Shown here in pieces: positions 52,155-63,734 of a stretch of DNA of 64,000 nt. Every line of letters begins with the position of its first letter. The stretch's first letter is position 1. The position numbers and the translations under genes were made by a program. Source of the DNA: Rhizodiscina lignyota (lineage: Eukaryota; Ascomycota; Dothideomycetes; Aulographales; Rhizodiscinaceae); contig ML978130.1 in the NCBI GenBank assembly GCA_010015805.1, positions 868,001 through 932,000 on the forward strand. Reading direction: 5' to 3'. Below the pieces are notes generated by a model. The model made no database searches and was not told the DNA's origin. It was given only the letters and a program-made list of their open reading frames with translations.

Positions 52155-55100
52155 ATGGCTGCATCACACCGGGCCCCGCCGCCATCAGACACTTGGAGGC
52201 CTGAAACATCTAGAGAGAGGCGCGCAGACAGAGCTGCTGCCGAGCGCAAGCTTGACGTAGACCGGGGACGCTCGCCTGTGTCGTCGGCTCGCACAGCGCC
52301 AGCCCACGACACGCCGTCCAAGGCAGTGAGCCAGCCGGCTGCGGAAGACCACCACTCCTCTTCTAAACTTTCTCGTGCACCCTCTCACCACCGAGGCAAA
52401 AGTAGGCATCGCCGCAGCAGTAGAGGACGCTCTGCAACTCTGTCGCCGCCACAAGGGGCTTCGGACGTGTATCGGCCGGGCAGAGGAGGGAGAGGCCCAA
52501 GTGCTGAGCGCACTTCACACTCTCACCGTCATCACCACCAGTCTCCCCCATCAACAAAACGCCGCCGGAGCATCAGCCCATCCACCACTCGCGATCACAA
52601 GCTCAAGCGGAGAAGGAGTAGAAGTTTTGAGCGTTCACCTTCGCGCCCCCGCCGCTACGAAGAGACTTCGCGCAGACACCTCGATCGACCTGTGTCGCCT
52701 CGACCACCCATCTCAGAGCGTCAAACATCTCGACGCATCTCCCCACATCATCACAACAGCTCCACTCGCCGTCGCCGCTCTCCTTCCGTCGATTCATATT
52801 ATCGCCCTCTATCCAAACACCGCAAGCGATCTCCATCTCCCGACCGCCGATATCCCTCCAAGCGAGCGACTACCCCTCGACGAGAATCCCCACAAAGGAA
52901 ACAACATCGGCATAATACATCTGAAAGGGAAGAGAGGCCAAAATCTCATAAAGACCGGTATCCTCGAGACAGGTCTCAGCCTAGGCGGGATAAAGATAAC
53001 GCGGGCCTGGAATTGTTTCCATCTCGGAGTCGCCGTTCGATTTCTCCAAGAACCTCTCATCGAAGAAGATCAGCATCGCCTCTGCGCAAAAGGCGTTCGC
53101 CTGAGAGGACGCGCGTGGAGAGGCAGCGGAGAGACCCTAGTCCGAGGTTGTCGACACAACGAAAACCATCACGTTCACCATCCACTTTAAAATTCAAAGG
53201 CTCCGTAACCGCGAAGAAGGATTCGTCCATTTCGGATAAACCACAGTCGCGTCGACCCTCTCCCGGAGCCGAATCGGAATACCATTCTGACGCAGAGAAA
53301 TCGACCAACGACAACATGAATCCATATCCCATGCGAGGACGTCCAAATCGTCCGCCACTCGACACAAGACAATACTCAAATTCTCCGCCATACATGCAGC
53401 AAAATCAAGGTTCACCACATGGCCAGTCACCATACGCCAACAACCGTGGTGGTTGGGGAGGACAAGGGCAGTACGGCAGTCATCAAGGGTAAGTCTTGGA
53501 ATGAAGTTAGTCATTGCCATGTTTATGCGTGCTAATCTTACGAACAGATCGCCAGCTCATGCGTACTCGCCGCAGCAGACATCTCCATACCAACAATATC
53601 CATCTGCAGGACCATCGCCTCAGAGCGGATATTTCCCTAACCAACAGTATGGTGGCTCACCACCGAACCAGCAACAAGGCGGCTACCCGCAACAAAATTT
53701 CCGCGGTGCTCATGGTGCCTATCGTGGCAACCATACACCTCAGACTGATAGGAGATTCTCAGCACCAACCCAAGCCTATACACCACCAGCCAATAATGCA
53801 CGAGGCCGAGGAGCAGGTCATTTCAGCAACTTGTCATGGACACCTGCCACTGGAAGCAGAGGTGGCAGAGCGCCAATTGACAAGCATCGAAGCATACCGG
53901 CGCCAAACACAGCAGCAGCGTTGGAAGAGCAACAAACTGCAGAGAGCGATGCTGCTGAAGAAGACGATAATCCTTTCAGACCCTCCAAGGATCTTCGTGT
54001 GGAAGACAAGTCGGCAAAGAAGGAAAAGGAGGAAATGGCTCCACCAGAGAAGCCAGCTACGGCAGCTGCCGAATCCACCGGTCCAAAGATAAGCTTTGCG
54101 ATCAAGTCGAAGACTGGGCCTCCACCAGCAGCGGCACCTAAGCCAGATCTACTACAAAAAGCCAAGGACCCGCCTCCACCTCCGAAACCGCAACCGCAGC
54201 TGCAACCACAACATCCACCCCGATCAACCACGATACCTCCGGCGCGTTCAGTATCAGATACAAGAGAACGCTGGGATGCAAGAAATGGGCGGCGAGAGGA
54301 CCACAGGGAAGATTACAGATCCGAGTTCAGACCAACAGGACTCAGACCTGACTACAGAAATGACTATAGGTCGGATTACAAGCCCGAAAGCAGGTATACG
54401 GATCCGAGACCGGCGAAGCGCCCGGAACCTCGTCCCGAACCACGTCCCGAACCGCCGCCAAAGCGCATGGAGAAAGTTATTAGGAAGCGGATAAAAGCAA
54501 GGCCTACATTGACTGATGAGTTTAAGGCATCGGACTCTGTGTATTACAGGAAGCCTGGCAATGAATCCGTCGTTGGCTCGGGAACATATGGCAAGGTCTT
54601 CAAGGCGATACATGTGTATACAAAGGACATGGTTGCCTTGAAGAAGATTCGCATGGAAGGTGAACGAGATGGGGTGAGTACACTTTGACGGGTAGCAAGA
54701 CCTCCTTACTAATACATGCGTAGTTCCCAGTCACTGCAGTCCGCGAGATCAAGCTTCTGCAATCGCTCAACCACGATAACGTCGTCAAGCTGCTGGAAGT
54801 CATGGTCGAGAAGAACGACTGCTTTATGGTGTTCGAATATCTCTCTCACGACTTGACCGGCCTGCTTAATCATCCTACCTTCAAGCTCGATGATGCGCAG
54901 AAAAAGGACCTGGCGAAACAACTTTTCGAAGGACTAGACTACTTGCACAGGAGAGGTGTACTGCACCGCGATATCAAGGCTGCAAATATCCTCATCAGCA
55001 ATGAGGGTCAGCTTAAGCTTGCAGACTTTGGCCTAGCGCGCTTCTACGCCAAACGAGGCCACAAGCTAGACTACACGAATCGAGTCATCACAATATGGTA

Positions 55101-55719
55101 CCGCAGCCCAGAACTATTGCTCGGCGAGACCCAGTACGGTCCCGCAGTAGACATCTGGTCAGCAGCATGCGTACTGGTTGAAATATTCACAAACCATGCA
55201 ATCTTCCCTGGAGATGGCGGCGAGATCAACCAGCTCGACAAGATCTACAACGTCCTCGGCACCCCGACGAAGGACGCTTGGCCTAGCATCGTCGACATGC
55301 AGTGGTTCGAGCTACTACGGCCAGCGAAACGAATCGAGTCAACGTTCGCAGAGAAGTATCGCGAGCGCGTCACACCCGCGGCGTTTGGACTGCTGGAAGC
55401 GATGCTCGCGTTCGATCCAGCGGCGAGGCCGTCGGCTTCGGACGTCCTGGAACATCCGTACTTCGCGAGTGAAGAGCCCGCGCCAGAGAGGGCGGTGGAA
55501 CTGAAGGAGTTGCAAGGCGATTGGCATGAGTTTGAGAGCAAGGCGTTGAGGAAGGAGAAGGAGAGGCAAGAACGGGAGACGAGGAAAGAGAGGGAGAGGG
55601 AGAAGAGAAGGGCGGAGGAGGCGCCGGAGCCGATGCCTGAGGCGAAGAGGGTAAAGTCGAAGGAAGGGGATGGAGAGGTGGCAGTGGAGGTGGAGCATGA
55701 GATCATGATGGTGGAGTGA
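52155..55719 (+). CDS. CTK1: CTK1/CDK12-type cyclin-dependent kinase
   Basis: Exons 52155-53488, 53548-54673 and 54724-55719 (introns 59 and 50 bp, phases 2 and 0) give 1151 residues. The kinase domain runs from about 780 to 1110: GSGTYGKVFKA (788 on), VALKK (Lys810), the cyclin-binding helix PVTAVRE (a PITAIRE variant), YLSHDLTGLL, HRDIKAAN (901 on), DFGLARF (921), and an activation loop with YTNRVITIWYRSPELLLG. This pattern is that of Ctk1/Lsk1/CDK12, which phosphorylates Ser2 of the RNA polymerase II tail. The first 440 residues are an RS/SR-rich domain, the next 300 Gln/Gly/Pro-rich and then an RDDYRSD-type charged stretch, both much longer than in yeast. The C-terminus is a Glu/Arg-rich coiled coil. 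A nuclear speckle or splicing link is inferred from the RS region. Confidence 0.93.
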
Positions 55720-58700
55720 TTGTTTGGCGGTGAGGATCATGATTTGGTTGATTTGATTTGCGGAGCATAGCATTTTCCCGCCCTCCTTGAGGGCTGCAAA
55801 GGAAAGGATTCAAAAGCGATTCATGCTTCTATGTGTTGTTCTCGATGCGACGACGAGGGTTGAAGATACGGCTTGGTGCATTCGAACAGCAACGTCACCC
55901 ACCATCGCGGGGATCGGTGACTGGCGGCTGTTTTCCTTCCTGTACTGTATCTACGTTGACTTAGACTCAATACCCCGAGAGCGGGTGGGGGCTTTTTGGA
56001 ATCCTTAGAACTTTTTGCTGCACGACAGAAGAGCCCTCCCACTCGCCAGACCTTGTAAGACAGCGTGGACCGCGTGTGCGGCCGCGGCCTGGGATACCTT
56101 ACAGATTGCTGTGCATGCGCGTCGGTGAACGGTCACGTTGTTCTGCCGATCTACAAATTTTCTTCCGATGGGCTGATGCGAAGGTAGAGATGCGCTGGCA
56201 TGTGGCTTGCTTGGGTTATTGTCATGAGGCGTGACGTGCATCTGCATCCTGAGAAGTCGCTAGGCGAAAAGTCTCTTAGCTACAGACGTACAGCTGGAGC
56301 TGCAGCTGGCGGGTTTAAAAATCTGGAGAAGAGGAATCGGAGAGTTCATGGAGGGTGAGGCCGTGGAGCAATTGGCTCCTTTCGTATGTGAATAGAGTTT
56401 GCGGCCTTTCACCGCTCTGTTGGCGTTGGCACTGCGGGGCAGAGAAATGGGTGTGGCGGGGAGGCTTTTGATATTGAATGCAGATGTTTTCTAGCGATGC
56501 AGACAATGACGATGGTGGCGGTGGCTTCATGTACAGTGGGTAGAAAGGTGGCTGGGAAACGGATGGAAAGAGACGTCATTATCAGGCTGTCGGGTTTACG
56601 AGGTGTCTGTCGGGAGCTGGAAATATCAAGGATACCTACCTTTTTCATGACTCGTAGTTCTTTCTTTGTGGAGATGGAGTTGATGAGTGGCTTTTCTCTT
56701 GTGTGAAGTATAGAGACAGGGAGCACGATAGCCTTTGAAAGTAGTCGTCATCTGTAGGATGTCGTCAGCGTTTAAATGAATAGGAGAAGCTTGTGCAATT
56801 TCGTTCTGAAGTGCGCCATAAGCAAACAGATGGACGCTGCTACTTTTAGAATAGAGGAAATTGAGCATTTGGGGGACGAATGAGCGTCGAGCTCCTCGAG
56901 CAATTTTCGCAGTGGCTGCTCACGACATCCGAAGGCCCAATATGCTTGACGCCTACGGAGTACAGGAAAGCGCTCATGTGCATCGAGTCCATCACATTCC
57001 ACAGCATTCACGCAAGATGGCTGGGGAAAGTGGAGCGACACATCTGCAGAGCGCAACTGGCCGAGTCATGCCTCTATCCTAACCGCTGCCATGAGCCGCG
57101 AAAACGGTACGATCGAGTCCTGACTTTCTTTGTTGTCACATGCATCAATGTGACTGGCGATATTGCGGCGGTATATTCTCAGCGCCTGCGATGTCTCCCT
57201 GCCACCGAAATATGTGGCATTGTTTATGAGGCTGCACGAGGCTTCACGAGGGGGTTGTTGATCTTGGATTGAAATTACGAAAGTGAACGCATTGAATGTC
57301 AATGAGATAATTAGAAAGGTCTCTATGAGCTTTGAATTTGGTTGTTAAAGCTCAAGATTAACTCATTCGAGAAAGATAACGAGCCCGTGGAAGAGGGTTG
57401 CAAGCATAAGGGACAAGGGCATGGAAAGCCCTCGGAGCGCCGTTTGAGATGTATTATCGCCACCCATGTCAATATCCGCCCGAGCTTCGTTCCAGATGTC
57501 GCAATACCTTTCCGCCTGATGGGTCGGGCCCTATCCCCCGCAAACGTGGTTTCGAGCAGCAGTTTCGCACGGCGGTGAAACGCTGCAGCTGGCGGCTAAT
57601 GACGACATGTTTGAGCAACAATTGCCAAATCCTGATGGAAGAACTTACAACACACATGAGACGGGAGTTGGCACGTTGACGGGTCAGTACCAGGCGGAAA
57701 GCAGGAAATCGACTCGCCACATGCGAATTGGCCATCATACAGCTGTATGCGCCGAATTGGAGGTGATGACCTGTCGATCGTCTCGCAGAGACGCCAGCAC
57801 ACCAGGAATCCGCCAGGAGGTCGATGTTCACAGGCTTTCAGCGCTCTGCATCTGTGATTTCCTGGAACGTACCATACTTCATTTACTTGAGCATAAGGAT
57901 GCTGTCCTTACACCGTCAATCTCCGAATTCTCGTATGTGTGGAGGCGAAAATATCTAGAAGGGGCGTCTACAGTAAGTAGATTCAATTGTGTTGCTCATC
58001 AGCACCGTCTCCTTCCTCAGTCATCAAAAAGTCACCGCGATCGTGTTTACAAAGGGATATCTGCCGAGGGTGGTGTTCGTGGTGCTTCGCGACTCGGTTA
58101 CCTTCTCGAAGCTCCCTAGCTCCCGGCTTCAAGACACGACAGAGTGCGCTAGTGCCTGAACCACCACGTAGCCCACCAGAGTTTGCCCTCGGCGACTTCG
58201 CGGCGGTGATAACAATTGCTTCTTCTCGCTGCCTGAGCAGAGCGCGAGTTTTCAGGAATGTTTGAAGACGCGTTTGGAGAGGACGTTTGAAGCTGTTATG
58301 GAAACAAGACGAAAAGCTGGTCACCCTTGCACAGCGCCAAACGACTTTGTTACACACTTTTCCATCCTTGCTCCATGTCTTTCCTCGGTGATCCAACGGC
58401 TTGTGCGACGAGTGCTGGTGCGGTGGGACCTCTCACGATCGCTCACCGGGATTCTGGGAGCGCGGGAGCCAGATGGCTCGATGCAGTGGCGCTGTCTGAC
58501 CTGCATGGCTTTTCCTGGACAGCAAGCAGTCAAAGCACATTCTTCTCGCTTGCTTTGCCCCGCCCAACAGACCACTTCTTCTCCATGGGCTCAAACCGCC
58601 TTGCCAGGGCTCCTTGCTGCCACTCATGCTGCTTGCCACCCCTCCAGTGCCTGAGGGCTCGCGGCCGTTCGACTCGGCGCGTTTGCGTTGTTTTTGGCTG

Positions 58701-59525
58701 AGATCTCCCACTCCCTCAACGCCCTCAACGGACGACGCGGGAACAGATGCAGAGAAAACGCACCGATTTTGCTCGGCGCTAAGCCGCATGGGAAGAAGGT
58801 ACCTTGCGCCGTTGCATGCGACACTGCGTTGTGATCGCAGGCACGACAGCGCACTCGACAACATTTGCTGCAGCTTGCAGCAGCATGCAGCATCTAAAGG
58901 CCGGAGGAGCAGTCGCCTGTCCACTGGCCAGCTGGTCAGACGGCGACAGGGGTGCTAGCTGTCGTTTAATGCTGGCCCATTTGAAACCCTTCCTCACCGT
59001 TGCGTGCTCCAATCCCACCGCGAAGCCCTCCCTCACCCTCCCCTGCCACAATTCTTCCCGCCGGTTTATCCTCATTAGCTTCCTCATGCCACACACAAAT
59101 CCTCGACACGAGAAGTCATATGCCCCGAGGCCCCTTTCTTATCAGAACAACCCAGGCCATCCCGATCTCGCTGCCCATCAGCGTGCTATTTGAAACCCAT
59201 TAGTACATGCCCCGGCTCTCGTGGACGCAAGGCGCAATATAATTTCGACTGCACCCGGTACATCGTCTTTTTTAGGACTCGCCCAACACCCACGCGCGCC
59301 ACTCCCGCTCCCTAAAGTGAAGACTGGAAATTCTGATCGCTGCTGAACCGCAGGCGGGTGTCGGCGCGTGATTGAGTCGTGATCATTTCACAACGCCATA
59401 TTCTGGGGAAGGCGCCGAATTTTTATTTCTCCAAGGCGCGCTTTGCTACGGGTGCAACACAAGCACTGACCGGTTGAAAACGCGGCCTTAACCTGAGCGA
59501 ATCTCTAACCGGCCTCGATTCAACA
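55720..59525. other. 3.8 kb spacer without firm gene
   Basis: Several open frames occur on both strands, the best being 56880-57272 + (listed). 58000-58960 has overlapping frames in nearly all phases because of high G+C, without domains. 59200-59525 looks like the promoter of the next gene (TATA-like CAATATAATT near 59235, CA/C-rich stretch at 59280-59310). Confidence 0.35.
56880..57272 (+). CDS. Possible small gene, unknown
   Basis: A 130-residue open frame with a normal-looking composition, a helical start (VELLEQFSQWLLTTSEGP) and six Cys in the body. There is no signal peptide or domain. Two other frames (56861 + and 57056 -) are also open here, so coding is unproven. Confidence 0.22.
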   Translation: MSVELLEQFSQWLLTTSEGPICLTPTEYRKALMCIESITFHSIHARWLGKVERHICRAQLAESCLYPNRCHEPRKRYDRVLTFFVVTCINVTGDIAAVYSQRLRCLPATEICGIVYEAARGFTRGLLILD

Positions 59526-60788
59526 ATGGCGGTCTCCTTGCCGCCTCACATCCAACAATGGACCATGCAAGTGCTTGGGAAAGAAGTTTTTGGGAGCACG
59601 CGCGTGACGCGTGCTGAACGATCCAATTCTGGCTCTACTTCACCAGACTTCGACAACGACTACAAATTCGACCTCGCCAACGAAGAGATCTACCAAACAG
59701 CTGACGAGAAGGAAATCGAAATTGACTATCAAGAAAGATATCTTTCCTCAGAAGAAGACCTTTCACCAATGGAGGAGTTCGACGACAACGAAAGCTTCCA
59801 TAGCTTCGACAATGAGGAGGAGATTATCGAGAGTGAAGAGTCGGACGACGATGACTTTGACGAAGAGAAGGCCATTGAGGCCTATGCCGCCCAGGAGTGG
59901 AAGGCAGACGTGACAGCCACCGTGGTGTCCTTCTATACAGGTAGAGCAAAGGTCGTAGAAGTTCTTCCTTCGCCAGCTTCTTCCCCTACGACATCACAAA
60001 TACCATCAAGAGACGCATCACTTGTCAAGACCGGAAACAATCGCGCCAGGCCACGTCCTCTAATCTCGAACAATCGCGTCACTAGACTCTCCAGTGATTC
60101 CACGCCGCAGATGTCACTCCCTCCGCGTGAGAGCTCTCTGGAGAATGCCAATTCGTTCAGCAACAGGATGTCCAACGTCCGCAATGAACCACAGCGCTCT
60201 TCAATCTACACTATCAATACCGCCACTACATCACCTCCACGTTTCTTCCACAATAACCGCCGTGCTTCCGTCGCAGATCCTGCTGCTTTGGCTCATGAAC
60301 CTTTTTGGCCTCTTATGCCCGACAGGCCTGTCACCCCTGCCACGCCGACCACCCCGACAGCAGAGACTCCGCGTAAGCCTCGCCACGGTCGATTGAAGTC
60401 ACTCTCACGTCTCGGTCTCTTCAAGAGCGCGACAAAGTCGCGTGCCGACGGTCTTAGAAGCACCAGCTCCACTCATCTTCCTTACACCGCGCCTCCGATG
60501 CCGAGCTACCCAGCTCCTCCTCCACCAATTCCCGCACCGCTGACTCGGGGTACCTTCGCCCCCGCACCGTTCGTGAGGCCGCAGACTGCGAAGCTGGTGG
60601 CTCGCGGGGCGGATGAGCGGGATTCGGGCATCTCCGAAGTAGCGGCTATGCTCGGAGGTCGGAGGAAGGGCAGAGGGGCGGGAAGTGATGGTGACGACGA
60701 AGTGACTGATGGGGAAGGCATTGTGCGAGAGAGGCGCGCGAGCAGACAGAAACTCAGGAAGAGGAAGAGTGTGTATGGACTGGATTGA
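59526..60788 (+). CDS. Acidic, largely disordered protein, 420 aa
   Basis: A single exon with a good start (CAACAATGGCG). Residues 1-20 form a short helix (LPPHIQQWTMQVLGKEVFG). Residues 40-125 are strongly acidic (SSEEDLSPMEEFDDNE and EESDDDDFDEEK), followed by a helix and strand ending VVSFYTGRAKVVEVLP at 133-148. The rest is Ser/Pro/Thr-rich disorder with a basic KPRHGRLKSLSRLGLFKSA segment near 285-305 and a second DDEVTDGEG acidic patch. The final RRASRQKLRKRKSVYGLD is basic. No family is recognised. The charge pattern suggests a nuclear or scaffold protein. Confidence 0.75.
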   Translation: MAVSLPPHIQQWTMQVLGKEVFGSTRVTRAERSNSGSTSPDFDNDYKFDLANEEIYQTADEKEIEIDYQERYLSSEEDLSPMEEFDDNESFHSFDNEEEIIESEESDDDDFDEEKAIEAYAAQEWKADVTATVVSFYTGRAKVVEVLPSPASSPTTSQIPSRDASLVKTGNNRARPRPLISNNRVTRLSSDSTPQMSLPPRESSLENANSFSNRMSNVRNEPQRSSIYTINTATTSPPRFFHNNRRASVADPAALAHEPFWPLMPDRPVTPATPTTPTAETPRKPRHGRLKSLSRLGLFKSATKSRADGLRSTSSTHLPYTAPPMPSYPAPPPPIPAPLTRGTFAPAPFVRPQTAKLVARGADERDSGISEVAAMLGGRRKGRGAGSDGDDEVTDGEGIVRERRASRQKLRKRKSVYGLD

Positions 60789-62440
60789 CGGGATACGGAG
60801 AGTCACTCGGATGGGTGATATGACGAAGAAAAACCTTGCGACGCGAGATACAGAGAGCCTGAATTGGACGAAAAACGCGACAGTGTCGCGAGACGACGAA
60901 CATTTTTCCTGATCTTCTTGTCGATATTGAGATACCCCGAACACTCTACTACACATTCGCTACGCCGGCTATGGTTTCCTCGGCGACCCTCACTCCAGGA
61001 TACGACGAGAAAAAGTCTCACTGCTTTTGAACTATCTTGTGCTTGTCTACTACAGGACATTTGGTGTTGTGATGATGGAATATTATGGATGGAATGCGTC
61101 ATGACACAGTTTCTACTACTCGATGCTCCTAATTGGTGGAGCAGTTCGCGGCGTTGGATCACGATTCCCCATTTGCAGTTGGCATCCATGTTTGATTTGA
61201 GTTTTCTCATTTTCACTTGATCTCGGCTCCTACGAGAGGATGCTTGGCAGTTGGCAGTCAAGTCGGTCGCTTACGGCTCATACCCAAGACAGGGTATTGC
61301 ATATGGGTATTCCTCACTCATTTCTCCGATCTTCGATCGCAGGGGGCATGGTATTCACTTTTACCGTTTACGCCAGCCACGAGACACAGATCAGGATAGA
61401 CGAGCGTTTTGACGACCGCATTGGAATAGCGATGAGCGCAATGGCGGACAGCCATCAAGCCCATAAGGCTTGGCCATTCGCTCCCACTCAGGTCAACCAG
61501 AAAGTTAATGAAAAAAGCGAAATTGCCATACCTCCTTCATCTTGTGTCTGAAGTGTTTGGGAATACGAGGGCCTAAGCTGCTCCTAGCGCACTAAACGAG
61601 ATCGAATAGGTTAATTCTCCCACACCTGTTCAGGCAGGACGACCACCAGAGCGGCCGTTCAGCCGAAAAGGGCCTCTCGCGTATTCGCGTCTGTCCGATT
61701 TGTCTGAACGCAGTCTCGAATGGTGCGGTGACACTTCCATCCTGGAAGCCTTACTGGGCCGCAACGCCATCGCAATCTGCAATCTTTTTTCTTTTCGTTG
61801 CTGGGGGTCCTTGCAACAACCAAGCGCTGTTTGTGTGATGTATCTTCCCCTGAATTGAATGTTGCGCTCATGGATCTCATTGGGTGCTTATACAGAGGCC
61901 TAAGGGCCTCTAGTTTCTAGCAGAAGAGCCTAGAGCGACTAGCCGTGAAAGCGAAATTCCTGTCAGAACTCTGTATAGCGGCTTGTTGGTTGGAGAAGGG
62001 CTGTTTAGCCGAAACTGGCCCCTGGCCCTGGGTTGGCCTCTGCTTCCCCATCTTGAATGGAGATGGCTGGGTCTTCCCAACACTCTGGGTGCCCTTGTCC
62101 CCACGCCCGGGTGCTGGTAGCCAGCCACGAGCACCTAGCCATGGGGTACCCGGAACAGTCATGCCGATTCCTCCGGCGCGGACGGCGGGAACTCGGGTAT
62201 CACCTCAGAACTCTAAGGGCGATGTGTTCTGCAGAACTTCGGATGCGAAATGAGCTTGCTGACTTCCAAAACTCTTCAAATTTCAACTGCTGACGCCCAG
62301 TATTTTGAGCGCCGAAAAGCTTGAGACACAACATCTCGGGCGGCTGTTTGTGCGACCCCGCCAAAAATAGCTGAAGGAAGAAAGAAGAAAGGAGAGGACG
62401 CGACGAGAAGAGCTGCGCAGAGCGAAATAATGGAAGGACG
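60789..62440. other. Intergenic region, 1.65 kb
   Basis: No convincing gene. Short frames at 61217-61551 + and 61945-62253 + lack features. The last 100 bp before 62441 are purine-rich (GAAGGAAGAAAGAAGAAAGGAGAGGA). Confidence 0.4.
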
Positions 62441-63334
62441 ATGACTAGCTCCACCTTAGAGGACGAGCTCCTCTCTCTCAATTCAATATATGGCGATGAG
62501 ACACTCGTCGTAACCTCAAGCTCCGCAGAAGCGGAAGGCGTGGACGCGGTCCTCAAGCTGCCGTCCCATCCGTCCATCTCGCTCCGCCTGTTCTTCCCTT
62601 CAACGTACTCCGATGATCCGCCCGCTGTGCTCGGGACGCAATCCGTAGGCGAAGATGTTGCGAAGGGTGGAGGACAAGTCGCTGTGCGCGTCGCAAAGCA
62701 CATACTGGAGAAAGTATGGAGGCCAGGCGACGCCTGCATGTATGACCTATGCGAGGAGGTCCAAGATGTGCTGGAGCAGGAGCTGGAAGACGCTCATATC
62801 TCTACGCACAAGGACGACATTGAGAATCTACAGGACTCGGCTGTCTCCCGTGAGGAAGTCGCTGCGCCTCAGCAAGGCTCGCTCGATGCAGCGGCACTCG
62901 GCGAGGCTCCCGCATGGGTCTTGTCAGACGTCATAACGGAGAAGAAATCCGTGTTCGTAGCTCGCTGTGTTGCGGTGTCATCTGTGGACGAAGCGCAGCG
63001 CTGCATAGCGCATCTCCTAGCGACGGACAAACGTGCTGCGAAGGCGACGCACAACATTTCAGCCTGGCGGATCCGCGCTTTACCTGACTCGGCTGCATAT
63101 CAAGATTTTGATGATGATGGCGAGACAGCGGCGGGCGGGAGATTACTAAAGCTGCTACAGATGATGGATGTTTGGAACCTCGTGGTTGTGGTGAGTAGAT
63201 GGTATGGTGGGATACTACTCGGGCCGGCACGGTTTGCGATCATTAATGAGGCTGCGAGGGGCGCGGTGGTCAATTGGCAGACGATGACTGGGATTGGCAA
63301 GGCTGAGGCGAAGGGCAAGAAGGGGAAGAAGTGA
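62441..63334 (+). CDS. YIH1: RWD + UPF0029 protein, YIH1/IMPACT homologue
   Basis: A single exon encodes 297 residues. Residues 1-105 are an RWD domain (LEDELLSLNSIYGDE start, LPSHPSISLRLFFPSTYSDDPP with the family YPxxPP-like turn). Residues 160-285 are the UPF0029/impact domain, with SDVITEKKSVFVARCV, DKRAAKATHNISAWRI, DDDGETAAGGRLLKLLQ and VVVSRWYGGILLGPARF, the core signature. Yih1/IMPACT binds Gcn1 through the RWD domain and so limits activation of the eIF2 kinase Gcn2; the same control of translation under amino-acid stress is inferred here. Length is close to yeast Yih1. The C-terminus ends with a Lys-rich tail (KGKKGKK). Confidence 0.93.
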   Translation: MTSSTLEDELLSLNSIYGDETLVVTSSSAEAEGVDAVLKLPSHPSISLRLFFPSTYSDDPPAVLGTQSVGEDVAKGGGQVAVRVAKHILEKVWRPGDACMYDLCEEVQDVLEQELEDAHISTHKDDIENLQDSAVSREEVAAPQQGSLDAAALGEAPAWVLSDVITEKKSVFVARCVAVSSVDEAQRCIAHLLATDKRAAKATHNISAWRIRALPDSAAYQDFDDDGETAAGGRLLKLLQMMDVWNLVVVVSRWYGGILLGPARFAIINEAARGAVVNWQTMTGIGKAEAKGKKGKK

Positions 63335-63734
63335 AGAAAGGACATGCGATACCCATCTTTCGAATATGCTTCAAGAGGACATGAGATCTGTTAATTTCGC
63401 CCTTCCGGACGTTCATTTATCGGAGATGGATGCCCAGACCGCGCAACTCAAGGCAGCACGCATCTGAGACCAAAGTGCGAGCGTAACGCGGAATAGCAGG
63501 GGTGTTGTCGCCCTTTCAGTTTCCCTTTCAGTTTGCCCTTCCAGACCCCTGTAGCCTCTCTCAAGTCTACAAGTATACCATTGACCCCTCTCACAATTCT
63601 CCGCTCTCTCACCGTTCAAAACGTCTTCTCTTTGGCTCATTCACAGTCACGTGTTCCTTCACCGGTTTTTTAGTCCTACTCATTTTGCCCTTTCAGCTCG
63701 CACTGCAGCTCTACGCCCGACCGCCCTACCAATC
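63335..63734. promoter_or_regulatory. Promoter region of right-edge gene
   Basis: 400 bp, with CT-rich tracts including two TTTCCCTTTCAGTTT-like repeats (63520-63540) before the ATG at 63735. No gene seen. Confidence 0.45.

Noticed and set aside
52375-53190. 271-codon plus-strand frame inside the RS region of the kinase gene
   Set aside because: It is a side effect of the biased RS codons; the kinase frame is longer and joins in phase to the catalytic domain.
58433-58924. 163-codon minus-strand frame and overlapping plus frames
   Set aside because: Several frames are open together in GC-rich DNA, with Cys/Arg-rich composition and no domain or splice context.
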